NCBI GenBank assembly: GCA_900320845.1
Contig: ONTS01000007.1
Location: forward strand, 17,615-81,614
DNA from: an uncultured Prevotellaceae bacterium
GTDB lineage: Bacteria > Bacteroidota > Bacteroidia > Bacteroidales > Bacteroidaceae
DNA length: 64,000 nt
Direction: 5' to 3'
Position 1 is the first letter of the stretch. Each line of letters begins with the position of its first letter. A program made the position numbers and the translations under genes. Below, one piece after another: positions 54,664 through 63,159 of this stretch. Under the pieces are notes generated by a model, which worked only from the letters and a program-made list of their open reading frames with translations, was not told the origin of the DNA and did no database searches.

Positions 54664-54695
54664 CAAATTTACAAATAAATATCTTAACTACCAAA
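54664..54695 (-). promoter_or_regulatory. promoter of the peroxiredoxin gene
   Basis: On the minus strand TTTG (54695-54692), a 20-base spacer and TAAATTTG (54671-54664). The leader would be about 135 bases. Confidence 0.6.
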
Positions 54696-54732
54696 TAAAT
54701 AGCAGGGGAGAAGCCGAAGCCACTCCCCTACC

Positions 54733-54900
54733 CTATAAGAGAACTTCTTCCTTCACGCATTCGTAGTCAATGCGTGGGAACTGTCGCATGTCCTTCTGGC
54801 GTTATGTGAACACGCGGTTGCTGTTCTCGATGCCCACCTCATCTTCGCCGAAGTAGTACCATGTGCGCTGAGGTTGGTTCCTGCCGCTGTGGCAGGCAGA
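54733..54900 (-). pseudogene. gene remnant with in-frame stop
   Basis: Read on the minus strand from 54900, one frame gives a protein-like string with RTWYYFGEDEVGIENSNR and, after a TAA stop at 54804-54802, RQKDMRQFPRIDYECVKEE up to a TAG at 54735-54733. The acidic and aromatic composition and good codons on both sides of the stop suggest the 3' end of a decayed gene. The family was not recognised. It lies between the OPT transporter stop and the peroxiredoxin promoter. A coincidental open frame cannot be excluded because the stretch is short. Confidence 0.4.
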
Positions 54901-54904
54901 GAAT

Positions 54905-56899
54905 TTACTTATTCTTATCCTTCTTCATCGTTATCCAGATGAAGAAAGCGATGAGACAGATATACGCTCCGAGTGAGAGAGCTTCAGCCAGTGCGCTATT
55001 GGTCCACTCATCGTTGATGAGGTTGATGTCGGCAAAGCGCAACAGCACACTCACTACACCCATGAGTGCACCACCGGCGATGAAGCCCGAGGCAATGAGT
55101 GTACCTTTCTCGCCACGTTCGCGATTCACCTCTTCGTTCTTGCTGCGTGTGGTGACGAACCAGTTGACTGCACCACCGATGAGCAGAGGTACGTTGAGTT
55201 GTATGGGGATGAACATACCCAGTGCGAAGGGCAGAGCCGGAATCTTACACAGTGTGAGGATGACGGCAATGCCGGCGCCGATGGCATAGAGTATCCACGG
55301 TGCTCCCGTGCCGCTCATCAGCGGGTCGATAACGGCAGCCATGGCGTTAGCCTGCGGGGCAACAAGTTGTCCGGAAGCAAAGCCGTAGGTCTCGTTGAGC
55401 AACATGATGACGCCGCCTACAGTGGCTGCGCTGACCAGCGTACCGAGGAACTTCCACTGCTGTTGTTTCTTGGGGGTAGAACCCAGCCAGTAGCCAATCT
55501 TCAGGTCGGTGATGAAAGCGCCAGCCATAGACAGTGCGGTGCAGACCACACCACCCATGATGAGGGCTGCCACCATGCCGCCGGTACCCTTCAGGCCTAC
55601 TGCCACCATCACTACGGAGGCAAGGATGAGGGTCATGAGCGTCATGCCCGACACAGGGTTGCTACCCACGATGGCAATGGCATTGGCTGCGACGGTAGTG
55701 AAGAGGAAGGCGATGATAGCTACGAGCAGGATGCCGACAGCAGCAAAGAGGAGATTACCCTCCATCACACCCAGCCAGAAGAAGAGGAACACCACGAGCA
55801 GGGTGACGATGGAACCGATGGCGATAATCTTGAAGGAGATGTCGCGCTGTGTGCGTTTCACCTCTTCCAAGCCTGCGCCCTTGCCTTTCATCTCTTTGGC
55901 AGCCAGCGATACGGCACCCTTGATGATGCCCCACGACTTGATGATGCCAATGATACCTGCCATGGCAATACCACCGATGCCGATACTCTTGCCGTAGGCA
56001 GTAAAGATTTCTTCGGGCGACATATCGCCCACCGCTGTAGTGATGGATGGTGTCCACTGGTTGAGCACGTCGTTGCTGAATATCAGCGCCATGCCGGGTA
56101 CTACTATCCACCAGATGAACAGTGAACCGAGGGTGATGATAAAGGCATACTTCAGTCCGATGATAAATCCGAGACCGAGCACAGCCGAACCGGTGTTGAT
56201 TTTCAGCACGAGCTTCGTCTTTTCGGCTATGGTTTCGCCAATGGGCAGCACGCGAGTGGTGAACACCTCGCTCCACCAACCGAAGGTGGCAACGATAAAG
56301 TCGTAGAGTCCGCCTACGATGCCGGCAATGAGCAGAGGTATAGCCTGCTTGCCGCCCTTGGCACCGCTGACCAGCACCTGTGTGGTGGCAGTAGCTTCGG
56401 GGAAGGGATACTTGCCGTGCATGTCCTTCACGAAGTACTTACGGAAGGGAATAAGGAAGAGGATGCCGAGCACTCCGCCGAGCAGAGAGGCAAGGAACAC
56501 ATTGAGGAACGATGTGGTCATCTCCGGATACTTTGCCTGCAGGATGTAGATGGCGGGCAGGGTGAAGATGGCTCCTGCTACGACAGCACCCGAACAGGCA
56601 CCGATGCTCTGTATGAGTACATTCTCGCCAAGGGCATTCTTACGCTTCGTTGCCGTCGACACACCCACAGCGATGATGGCGATGGGGATGGCGGCTTCGA
56701 ACACCTGACCCACCTTCAGACCAAGGTAGGCGGCAGCTGCTGAGAAGAGGATGGCCATGAGCACACCCCATGTCACCGACCAGGCGTTGACTTCCGGATA
56801 GCTTCGCTCAGGCGACATGACGGGCTGATACTCTTCGCCCTCTTGCAGTTCCCGAAACGCATTGTCGGGCAACTGGATAAAGTCTTTTTCTTGTTCCAT
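54905..56899 (-). CDS. OPT family oligopeptide transporter
   Basis: A 664-residue inner-membrane transporter with about 15 hydrophobic segments. Family landmarks are the N-terminal VMSPERSYPEVNAWSVTWGV, the ATAKRKN-like GVSTATKRKNALGENVLIQS, FPEATATTQVLVSGAKGG, and IGSNPVSGMT-type AIVGSNPVSGMTLMTLI. These mark the EspB/OPT-like bacterial branch that imports small peptides. The C-terminus is a short Lys-rich tail. It stands alone, with an HD-domain gene and a small minus-strand gene upstream. The 40 bases before its start contain no clear promoter, so it may be transcribed with the small gene at 56943. Confidence 0.93.
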   Translation of the reverse strand: MEQEKDFIQLPDNAFRELQEGEEYQPVMSPERSYPEVNAWSVTWGVLMAILFSAAAAYLGLKVGQVFEAAIPIAIIAVGVSTATKRKNALGENVLIQSIGACSGAVVAGAIFTLPAIYILQAKYPEMTTSFLNVFLASLLGGVLGILFLIPFRKYFVKDMHGKYPFPEATATTQVLVSGAKGGKQAIPLLIAGIVGGLYDFIVATFGWWSEVFTTRVLPIGETIAEKTKLVLKINTGSAVLGLGFIIGLKYAFIITLGSLFIWWIVVPGMALIFSNDVLNQWTPSITTAVGDMSPEEIFTAYGKSIGIGGIAMAGIIGIIKSWGIIKGAVSLAAKEMKGKGAGLEEVKRTQRDISFKIIAIGSIVTLLVVFLFFWLGVMEGNLLFAAVGILLVAIIAFLFTTVAANAIAIVGSNPVSGMTLMTLILASVVMVAVGLKGTGGMVAALIMGGVVCTALSMAGAFITDLKIGYWLGSTPKKQQQWKFLGTLVSAATVGGVIMLLNETYGFASGQLVAPQANAMAAVIDPLMSGTGAPWILYAIGAGIAVILTLCKIPALPFALGMFIPIQLNVPLLIGGAVNWFVTTRSKNEEVNRERGEKGTLIASGFIAGGALMGVVSVLLRFADINLINDEWTNSALAEALSLGAYICLIAFFIWITMKKDKNK

Positions 56900-56942
56900 A
56901 GAGTAAGGAAGATTATAAAGTTATTAAATTATATGTTTACAG

Positions 56943-57296
56943 TCATGCGTCGGGGTGCTTGGATTGGCGTTTGCGTCGTCGGCGCATCTCATACCACCAG
57001 GCGTAAGGGCGACGGTGACGCAGATAGTCGTACTCGTACATATGGCGGTATGCCTCGCGCTCGAAACCTATATTATAATAGGCATTGCCCCTCATGCACA
57101 AACGAACAAGCCACTCTGTGAAGTACCATAGGTAGAATCCTATGAAGAGCAGCTCCTTCATCTGTGCTGTGTGTATGCGTTCGTGGTTGATGGTGGAAAT
57201 GGAGATATGCGTATCGGGACGACATAGAAGCAGCCCGAAGAAGTTTAGGGCTATGAACTTCCGTCCTGGTATCCACCTATTGCGCACGATTTTCAT
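56943..57296 (-). CDS. small protein with HERIHTAQ motif, unknown
   Basis: Not recognised with certainty. The start is placed at 57296 (MKIVRNRWIPGRKF), giving 117 residues; upstream in-frame Met codons sit in low-quality A/T-rich sequence. The first segment is hydrophobic (FIALNFFGLLLCRP). Then comes INHERIHTAQMKELL, which has the HExxH spacing in degenerate form (H-E-R-I-H) seen in small Bacteroidetes putative zinc proteins. A second hydrophobic helix (FIGFYLWYFTEWLVRL) follows, and a strongly basic tail ends the protein. The Tyr-rich YNIGFEREAYRHMYEYDYL resembles a substrate-binding helix. It lies 43 bases before the OPT transporter gene on the same strand. Confidence 0.7.
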   Translation of the reverse strand: MKIVRNRWIPGRKFIALNFFGLLLCRPDTHISISTINHERIHTAQMKELLFIGFYLWYFTEWLVRLCMRGNAYYNIGFEREAYRHMYEYDYLRHRRPYAWWYEMRRRRKRQSKHPDA

Positions 57297-57403
57297 GCAT
57301 ACAAAGTTCGGAAAAAATGAAAAAGAACAAAAGGAAGATACGAAAAATTGCTCCCATGCATCACTTTTCCGCCCTAAAATGCCTTTAATCAAAAGAAACA
57401 TCA

Positions 57404-57411
57404 TACTTTTG
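57404..57411 (+). promoter_or_regulatory. -7 element of the HD-domain gene
   Basis: TACTTTTG fits TAnnTTTG, 61 bases before the start at 57473. The start at 57455 would also be downstream of it. Confidence 0.5.
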
Positions 57412-57472
57412 CCAAGTAATTGGCGGGTAAACCTCTGGTTTCTATCTGCCATTCTTGACATCTGCATACATT

Positions 57473-58081
57473 ATGAGCATCGACATCGCACAACAAAAGA
57501 CTCAGATAATCAACCTCCTGCGCCAAACGGGTCGCGAGGGTATGGAACAGGTTATCAATTACTTGGAAAGTGCAGGGTTCTTTGAAGCCCCTGCCTCGGT
57601 CAACCGCCACCTCAACGTGCCGGGAGGACTGGCATGTCACTCGCTCAACGTGTACCGCATTGCCAAGCGCATCGTGCAACAGATGACGGAAGAAAAGCCC
57701 GAGATAGCCAACCTCATCAAGGAGGAAAACATCGTCATCGCTGCCCTGCTCCACGACACATGCAAGAGCAACATATACCGCACGGTGAAGAAATTCCGCA
57801 AGGATGCCAACAACCGATGGGAGGAATATGAAGCATATGAGGCTGATGCTTCACGCTTTCCGGCGGGACATGGCGAAAAGTCGGTCATCATGTTGCTGCA
57901 GCTTGGACTGAAACTCCACAAGGAAGAGGTGCTCGCCATACGCTGGCACATGGGCCCCTGGAGCCTCGCTCTGCATAGCTTCGACGACAAAGCCAACTAC
58001 GGAGCTGCCAACGACGGATTCCCGCTCGTATCTATAATGCAGGCTGCTGACTCGCTGGCAACACACATACTGGAAGTGTAA
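57473..58081 (+). CDS. HD-domain phosphohydrolase-like protein
   Basis: A 202-residue soluble protein with HD-domain motifs: the first His in LACHSLNVYRIAKRI, the doublet in ALLHDTCKSN, and later PAGHGEKSVIML and IRWHMGPWS. HD proteins hydrolyse phosphate esters of nucleotides or cyclic nucleotides, often with metal. The specific substrate is unknown. The start at 57473 (MSIDIAQQKTQ) is preferred; an in-frame Met six codons earlier is possible. It is followed 67 bases later by the M6 protease gene, but no functional link is evident. Confidence 0.85.
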   Translation: MSIDIAQQKTQIINLLRQTGREGMEQVINYLESAGFFEAPASVNRHLNVPGGLACHSLNVYRIAKRIVQQMTEEKPEIANLIKEENIVIAALLHDTCKSNIYRTVKKFRKDANNRWEEYEAYEADASRFPAGHGEKSVIMLLQLGLKLHKEEVLAIRWHMGPWSLALHSFDDKANYGAANDGFPLVSIMQAADSLATHILEV

Positions 58082-58148
58082 CACAATAAACATCAACATT
58101 TAGTTATTCAACGTATTTGAACAATACAACAATTACAAAATTATCATC

Positions 58149-60290
58149 ATGAAAAGAATCTTAACATCATTACTGCTACTCACTGTAGCTATTCTCTTAC
58201 ATGCGATTCCTGCCAAACCCGGGCAATGGAAGACCATTACGCTGAAAAACGGCACTACCGTTCGCGTTGAGCTGTGTGGTGACGAAAACTGCAAATGGTA
58301 TCAAGCAGCTGACGGAAGCAAATTTGTACAAGCTGCCGGTGCAGACTATTTTGTACCGACCACTGATCAGGCCCTGCAGCAGAAGATGCAGAAGCGTCGT
58401 GCCATGAGAGCCAAAGCACTGATGAACAACCGCAAGAAGGCGGGTCATGTAGACAAGACCATCTTCCAAGGTACAAAGAAAGGCCTCATCATCCTGGCTC
58501 AGTTCCAAGACACAAAGTTCGCTGCCGGACACGATGTAGCACTCTACAATCGCATTGCCAACGAAGAGAACTACTCTGGTAACGGCTTCAGCGGTAGCGT
58601 ACGCGACTACTTCAAGGCTCAGAGCAACAACCAGTTCGACCTGCAGTTCGACGTGAAGGGTGTTGTAACACTCCCCAAGAAATATGCATACTACGGAGGA
58701 AACGACAGCAATGGTGACGACTCTATGGCACACCAGATGGTGATCGACGCACTCAACATCATCAAGACCGAGATAAACCTTGCCGACTACGACTGGAACG
58801 GCGACAAGATGGTGGAAGAAGTGTACGTGCTCTACGCCGGTAAAGGCGAAGCCAACGGCGGTGCAGCAGCCACAGTATGGCCCCATATGTGGAATATCAG
58901 CAGCGGAACAGGTGCACCATGGTCATACAACGGATATAAGGTAGACGTATACGCTTGCTCATCCGAGCTTAACGACGCAAGCCAGCTCGACGGCATAGGC
59001 ACCTTCTGCCACGAGTTCTCACACTGCATGGGATTCCCCGACATGTACGACACCGACTACAATGGAAACTACGGCATGGGCGAGTTCGACCTGATGTGCA
59101 GCGGAAGCTACAACGGCAACGGACGTGTGCCGGCAGGATACTCTTGCTACGAGAAAATGGAGACAGGATGGATTACACCCATCGAGCTCACCAGCGACAC
59201 GGCTGTAACCGACCTCAAGCCTACAGCACAAGGTGGCGACGCATTCATCATTTACAACAAAGCACATCCCGATGAGTGCTACATGATAGAAAATCGTCAA
59301 CTCTCAGGATGGGATCGCTATCTGCCCGGTAGCGGACTGATGATTCACTACATCGACTTCGACCAGACAGTGTGGGACTATAACATTCCGAACACCATCT
59401 GTGACTACTCGTCATATGCCACTTACTACCCACATGAATACGACTTCTGGATCAACTACAAGAACGACCACCAGCGTATCACTATCTTCCATGCCGACAA
59501 CAAGGCCAAGGGCAACAACCTCTATCCCTACGGCAACAACAATCAGCTGACCAACACCAGCACACCGGCAGCAACGACCTACCATGCCAACACCGACGGC
59601 AAGAAACTGATGAACGTCTCCATCACCGACATCACCAAAAACAGTGACGGTACTATGTCGTTCAACTTCGCTCCCTTTGAGCCCAAGCCCATCATCAAGC
59701 CCGACCACGAGGACGCCATCTTCTACGAGAGCTTCGATAAGTGTGCAGGCACTGGAGGCAACGACGACCAGTTCGGCAGCGGAGGATCCTCCACATTCAA
59801 TCCCGACATGCAAGGATGGACCAGCAACAACCGTTACGGTGCCCTGCAGTGCGCACGTTTCGGTAACAGTGTCAACAGAGGTATCGTGACAACTCCTTCC
59901 TTTACCATCGACGGCGAGACATCATTCGCATTCATGGCTGCACCATGGGGAACAGATGGCACAGAACTCACACTCTCCATAGAAGCAGAATCGGGCGAAG
60001 CTACCATCTCACCCTCAACATTCACCATGACAGGTGGAACCTGGACGGTATTCAACGCCACCATCACTGGTCAGGGCAAAGTCAAGGTTACCTTCACGCC
60101 GACAAGACGTATGTTCCTCGACGAAGTAGTGGCTAAGAAACCCGCCACAACGGGCATCACCACTATCAACACTCAAGGAACAAAGACAAACGCTAATATG
60201 TGGTTCACCCTCGATGGACGCAGACTCAACACTGCTCCAACACAGAAGGGCATTTACATCCACGATGGTAAGAAAGTCATCTTGAAATAA
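58149..60290 (+). CDS. secreted M6-family metalloprotease
   Basis: A 713-residue extracellular zinc protease of the immune-inhibitor-A family. Residues 1-20 are a signal peptide (MKRILTSLLLLTVAILLHAI). A propeptide region (residues ~25-110) comes before the catalytic domain. This domain has GLIILAQFQDTKF and the HExxH zinc site (His288, Glu289, His292) in FCHEFSHCMGFPD. After ~500 there is a beta-sandwich-like region (FYESFDKCAGTGGND, SFTIDGETSFAFMAAPWG). The extreme C-terminus, LDGRRLNTAPTQKGIYIHDG then KKVILK, resembles Prevotella secreted-protein C-termini that may be sorting signals. It ends at a perfect terminator. Confidence 0.92.
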   Translation: MKRILTSLLLLTVAILLHAIPAKPGQWKTITLKNGTTVRVELCGDENCKWYQAADGSKFVQAAGADYFVPTTDQALQQKMQKRRAMRAKALMNNRKKAGHVDKTIFQGTKKGLIILAQFQDTKFAAGHDVALYNRIANEENYSGNGFSGSVRDYFKAQSNNQFDLQFDVKGVVTLPKKYAYYGGNDSNGDDSMAHQMVIDALNIIKTEINLADYDWNGDKMVEEVYVLYAGKGEANGGAAATVWPHMWNISSGTGAPWSYNGYKVDVYACSSELNDASQLDGIGTFCHEFSHCMGFPDMYDTDYNGNYGMGEFDLMCSGSYNGNGRVPAGYSCYEKMETGWITPIELTSDTAVTDLKPTAQGGDAFIIYNKAHPDECYMIENRQLSGWDRYLPGSGLMIHYIDFDQTVWDYNIPNTICDYSSYATYYPHEYDFWINYKNDHQRITIFHADNKAKGNNLYPYGNNNQLTNTSTPAATTYHANTDGKKLMNVSITDITKNSDGTMSFNFAPFEPKPIIKPDHEDAIFYESFDKCAGTGGNDDQFGSGGSSTFNPDMQGWTSNNRYGALQCARFGNSVNRGIVTTPSFTIDGETSFAFMAAPWGTDGTELTLSIEAESGEATISPSTFTMTGGTWTVFNATITGQGKVKVTFTPTRRMFLDEVVAKKPATTGITTINTQGTKTNANMWFTLDGRRLNTAPTQKGIYIHDGKKVILK

Positions 60291-60294
60291 TCAC

Positions 60295-60341
60295 AAAGGT
60301 GCCTACGGCTTGATGTTACATCCGTAGGCACCTTTCCTTTT
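60295..60341 (+). terminator. terminator of the M6 protease gene
   Basis: A perfect 14-base stem, AAAGGTGCCTACGG (60295-60308) with CCGTAGGCACCTTT (60322-60335), followed by CCTTTT. Confidence 0.88.
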
Positions 60342-60364
60342 CACCCCACCAACACCATTATCCC

Positions 60365-60616
60365 ATGAAACACAACACCCTATCACTACTCTCCACCAAA
60401 CTCCTTGCAGGCTGTCTGGCACTGTTGGGACTCACCGCATGCAATGGCAAAAAGAACATTGTGAATAACGACGACCCCATAGAGAACAACAAGGGCACTG
60501 ACCCACGCGAAGAAATGGGCCGCGCCGTAGCCCTCTACGGAGGACCGAATATGCGGTTCCAGAAAATAGAAAAGATGCCCGAAACGCCCGTACAACAGCA
60601 AGAGGAAAAACAGTAA
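60365..60616 (+). CDS. small LYGGP lipoprotein 1 (radical-SAM associated)
   Basis: An 83-residue lipoprotein: signal with lipobox LTAC (Cys26), then NGKKNIVNND. The mature part carries ALYGGPNMRFQ at about residues 56-66 and a Glu/Gln-rich tail. The YGxP core is shared with the two small lipoproteins after the radical SAM gene. This fits the rSAM/lipoprotein system of Bacteroidetes, in which a radical SAM enzyme (TIGR04133-like) pairs with small lipoproteins (TIGR04134-like) that are presumably its substrates. Members I recall of the latter are longer, so this is a short variant. Confidence 0.78.
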   Translation: MKHNTLSLLSTKLLAGCLALLGLTACNGKKNIVNNDDPIENNKGTDPREEMGRAVALYGGPNMRFQKIEKMPETPVQQQEEKQ

Positions 60617-60639
60617 CATCACCACTCCACCACACGCCT

Positions 60640-61716
60640 ATGCCCCAACGTCTCTCCCTACGCAAACGTATCGGCTTGGAGATACAGCGTAAGTTCCAGC
60701 GCGACCTCATCAAAGAGCACCCACTCTATCAGCTCTTCTGGGAGTGTACCCTGCGCTGCAACCTCCGCTGCCGCCACTGTGGCAGCGACTGCACCACCAT
60801 GCCCGACACACCAGACATGCCCGTAGAAGACTTCCTCGGCGTGCTCGACAACATTGCCACCAAGTACACCCCCAACGACGTGTTCATCATCGTCACCGGC
60901 GGCGAACCCCTCGTACGCAACGACCTCGAACAGTGCGGACGCGCCTTCTACGAACGCGGATATCCATGGGGAATAGTCACCAACGGACTCATACTCACCG
61001 AGCAACGCTTCAACAGCCTGCTCGCAGCAGGACTGCGCTCGGTGGCGATAAGCCTCGACGGACTGAAGGAAAACCACAACTGGATGCGCGGCGTGGAGCA
61101 GAGCTTTGACAGCGTAGACCGAGCCCTCGACATACTCGTGGCAGAAAAGAGTATCATCTTCGACGTGGTGACCTGCGTCACTGAAAAGAACATCGACCAG
61201 CTGCCAGCCCTGCGCGACTACCTCATACAGAAAGGAGTGCGCCTGTGGCGTCTGCTTACCGTGTTCCCCGTCGGCAGAGGAGCCACCGACCCCATGCTGC
61301 GACTCTCGCCACAACACTTCCGTGAGCTGATGCAGTTCATCACTGACACACGCAAAGCGGACAAGATACACGCCTCCTACGGCTGCGAAGGATTTCTGGG
61401 CAACTACGAGTTTGACGTGCGCGACCACGCCTTCTTCTGCAAGGCAGGCATCACCGTTGGCTCCGTACTCATCGACGGAAGCATATCGGCATGCTCCAGC
61501 ATACGCAGCAAGTTCAACCAAGGCAACATATACAACGACAACTTCGTTGACGTGTGGGAGAACAAGTTCGATGTCTTCCGCAACCGTCAGTGGGCAAAGA
61601 CCGGCGAATGTGCCGACTGCAAGATGTTCCGCTATTGCAACGGCAACGGCATGCATCTGCGCGACGACGAAGGAAACCTGCTGCAATGCAACCTGCACCA
61701 ACTGGAGAAAGAATAA
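60640..61716 (+). CDS. radical SAM/SPASM enzyme of the rSAM/lipoprotein type
   Basis: A 358-residue radical SAM maturase. The SAM cluster site CTLRCNLRCRHCGSDC holds CxxxCxxC at Cys40/Cys44/Cys47. GGEPLVRNDLEQCG and SLDGLKENHNWMRG are typical of the SPASM peptide-modifying group. The C-terminal SPASM domain has CKAG, CSSIRSKFNQGN, then CADCKMFRYCNGNGMHLR and CNLHQ as auxiliary cluster ligands. These enzymes make thioether or other crosslinks in peptides. Here the likely targets are the flanking LYGGP lipoproteins (24 bases upstream and 35 bases downstream). The exact modification is not readable from sequence. Confidence 0.93.
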   Translation: MPQRLSLRKRIGLEIQRKFQRDLIKEHPLYQLFWECTLRCNLRCRHCGSDCTTMPDTPDMPVEDFLGVLDNIATKYTPNDVFIIVTGGEPLVRNDLEQCGRAFYERGYPWGIVTNGLILTEQRFNSLLAAGLRSVAISLDGLKENHNWMRGVEQSFDSVDRALDILVAEKSIIFDVVTCVTEKNIDQLPALRDYLIQKGVRLWRLLTVFPVGRGATDPMLRLSPQHFRELMQFITDTRKADKIHASYGCEGFLGNYEFDVRDHAFFCKAGITVGSVLIDGSISACSSIRSKFNQGNIYNDNFVDVWENKFDVFRNRQWAKTGECADCKMFRYCNGNGMHLRDDEGNLLQCNLHQLEKE

Positions 61717-61751
61717 TGCTACACATACTTCACACCTCAATTACCATAACC

Positions 61752-61988
61752 ATGAAAAAACTATCCCACAACCGCCGACACAGATCCATCTCCCTATGGA
61801 AATGGACATTAGGCTTGGTGCTCGTCCTACTTGGACTTACCGGCTGCAAGAACAAGAATGCCACCATTCAGCAGAAGATAAACAACGTTGTCGACACCAT
61901 CGGCATGGAGGAAGACCTCTACGGCGGCCCCGTGCCAGGCTACTACGAAGAAGCAGACACCATCGTAGAAGAGCCAGCGAAAAAGTAG
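61752..61988 (+). CDS. small LYGGP lipoprotein 2
   Basis: A 78-residue lipoprotein from the ATG at 61752 (an ATG at 61716 overlapping the radical SAM stop is a less likely start). A basic lead (MKKLSHNRRHRSISLWKW) is followed by a hydrophobic stretch and lipobox LTGC. The mature part is acidic, with EEDLYGGPVPGYYEEADTI and a Lys end. It shares LYGGP with the other two lipoproteins. A role as radical SAM substrate is inferred from position and motif. Confidence 0.78.
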   Translation: MKKLSHNRRHRSISLWKWTLGLVLVLLGLTGCKNKNATIQQKINNVVDTIGMEEDLYGGPVPGYYEEADTIVEEPAKK

Positions 61989-62023
61989 GTACCGTCTGCC
62001 ACACCCTCTAACACCCATCAACC

Positions 62024-62248
62024 ATGTACAACATCTTACGAAAACGTATTAACGCTATCCTCGGCGTCGTGCTCACAGCAGTAATCACACTGTTGGGGTT
62101 CGCCTCATGCAAAGGCAAGATCATCGGTCGCGACGAGTGCCTCTATGGCGGACCACCCGAAGCATACCGCAACATAGACAGCGAACAGAACGACAGCACA
62201 AAGGCTAATGCCAACATGCCGACAAAAACGGAACAGCAACAGGAATAA
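62024..62248 (+). CDS. small LYGGP lipoprotein 3
   Basis: A 74-residue lipoprotein with lipobox FASC and the mature start KGKIIGRDECLYGGPPEAYRN. It has an extra Cys directly before LYGGP, unlike the other two. The tail is Asn/Thr/Gln-rich. It ends 56 bases before the start of the dipeptidase gene, consistent with one transcript. Confidence 0.78.
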   Translation: MYNILRKRINAILGVVLTAVITLLGFASCKGKIIGRDECLYGGPPEAYRNIDSEQNDSTKANANMPTKTEQQQE

Positions 62249-62303
62249 AAGTACAGCAAATGCTGCCCCCCAAAAAACACCTCACCACTTTGTCATAACT
62301 CCC

Positions 62304-63077
62304 ATGCGCACGCAACGTCTTATTCTATCCCTGTCCATCATCGCATGCAGCCTCATCACACTGGCATGCCGGCATACCCCGTCCCCTACCCTTTCAGCTT
62401 CCGCCGCCGTCGTCAACGACACGCTGCCCCCCGGTGAGGACACAGTGAGCACAACGCCACACGAAGGCTTCGTATATGTCAAGACACTCATCCCCGACCT
62501 GATTGAAGAGCTTCGCTACTTTACCACCAACAACTTCATGGGCATGCAGGTCGACGGCTACGAGGCCAACCGTGCCATCCTCAGTCGTGAGGCTGCTACA
62601 GCACTGCAGGCTGCCGCCGATGAACTGAGAGAAATGGGCTATGTTATCAAAATATACGATGCCTACCGCCCACAGAAAGCTGTAGACCACTTCGTGCGCT
62701 GGGCAAAGACAAAGGACCAGCGCAACAAGAAAGACTACTACCCCAACATAGCCAAGGCCAACCTATTCCCCACATACATCGCCACACGCTCTGGACACTC
62801 AAAAGGTAGTACCATAGACATGACCATCTGCTATAAAGACACTGGCGAAGAGGTAGACATGGGACAACATTTCGACTACTTCGGCCCAGCATCGCATCCC
62901 GACTTCAAGGGCAGATATCCCGGAGGCGTCATCACTGCACAGCACCACAAAAACCGTATGCTGCTGCGCAACATCATGACAAAGCACGGATTCAATCCCT
63001 ACAAATACGAATGGTGGCACTTCACACTGAAGAACGAACCCTACCCGAAAACCTGGTTCACCTTCCCCGTGAAGTAA
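62304..63077 (+). CDS. VanX-like D-alanyl-D-alanine dipeptidase lipoprotein (family M15)
   Basis: A 257-residue M15 peptidase with a lipoprotein signal (lipobox TLAC; start chosen at 62304 because the signal begins there, although the frame is open upstream). Catalytic motifs are intact: YRPQKAVDHFVRWA, the metal-binding SGHSKGSTIDMT (SxHxxGxxxD) and EWWHFTL with the general base and last His. It would cleave D-Ala-D-Ala or similar peptides at the membrane or outside the cytoplasm. It is the last gene of the radical-SAM lipoprotein unit by position. It may use the cell-wall link rather than being a resistance gene, since no vanHA-type partners are near. Confidence 0.88.
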   Translation: MRTQRLILSLSIIACSLITLACRHTPSPTLSASAAVVNDTLPPGEDTVSTTPHEGFVYVKTLIPDLIEELRYFTTNNFMGMQVDGYEANRAILSREAATALQAAADELREMGYVIKIYDAYRPQKAVDHFVRWAKTKDQRNKKDYYPNIAKANLFPTYIATRSGHSKGSTIDMTICYKDTGEEVDMGQHFDYFGPASHPDFKGRYPGGVITAQHHKNRMLLRNIMTKHGFNPYKYEWWHFTLKNEPYPKTWFTFPVK

Positions 63078-63159
63078 TTTCACATATCAACACAAAACAA
63101 ACGCTGACATGACATATAAAGTCTAATAACAGATTTTAGAGTAAAACAAAGACAACAAA

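Noticed and set aside
60658-61740. Minus-strand frame of 360 codons opposite the radical SAM gene
   Set aside because: The plus-strand gene has intact CxxxCxxC and SPASM motifs; the opposite frame is rich in Val/Glu/His with no motif.
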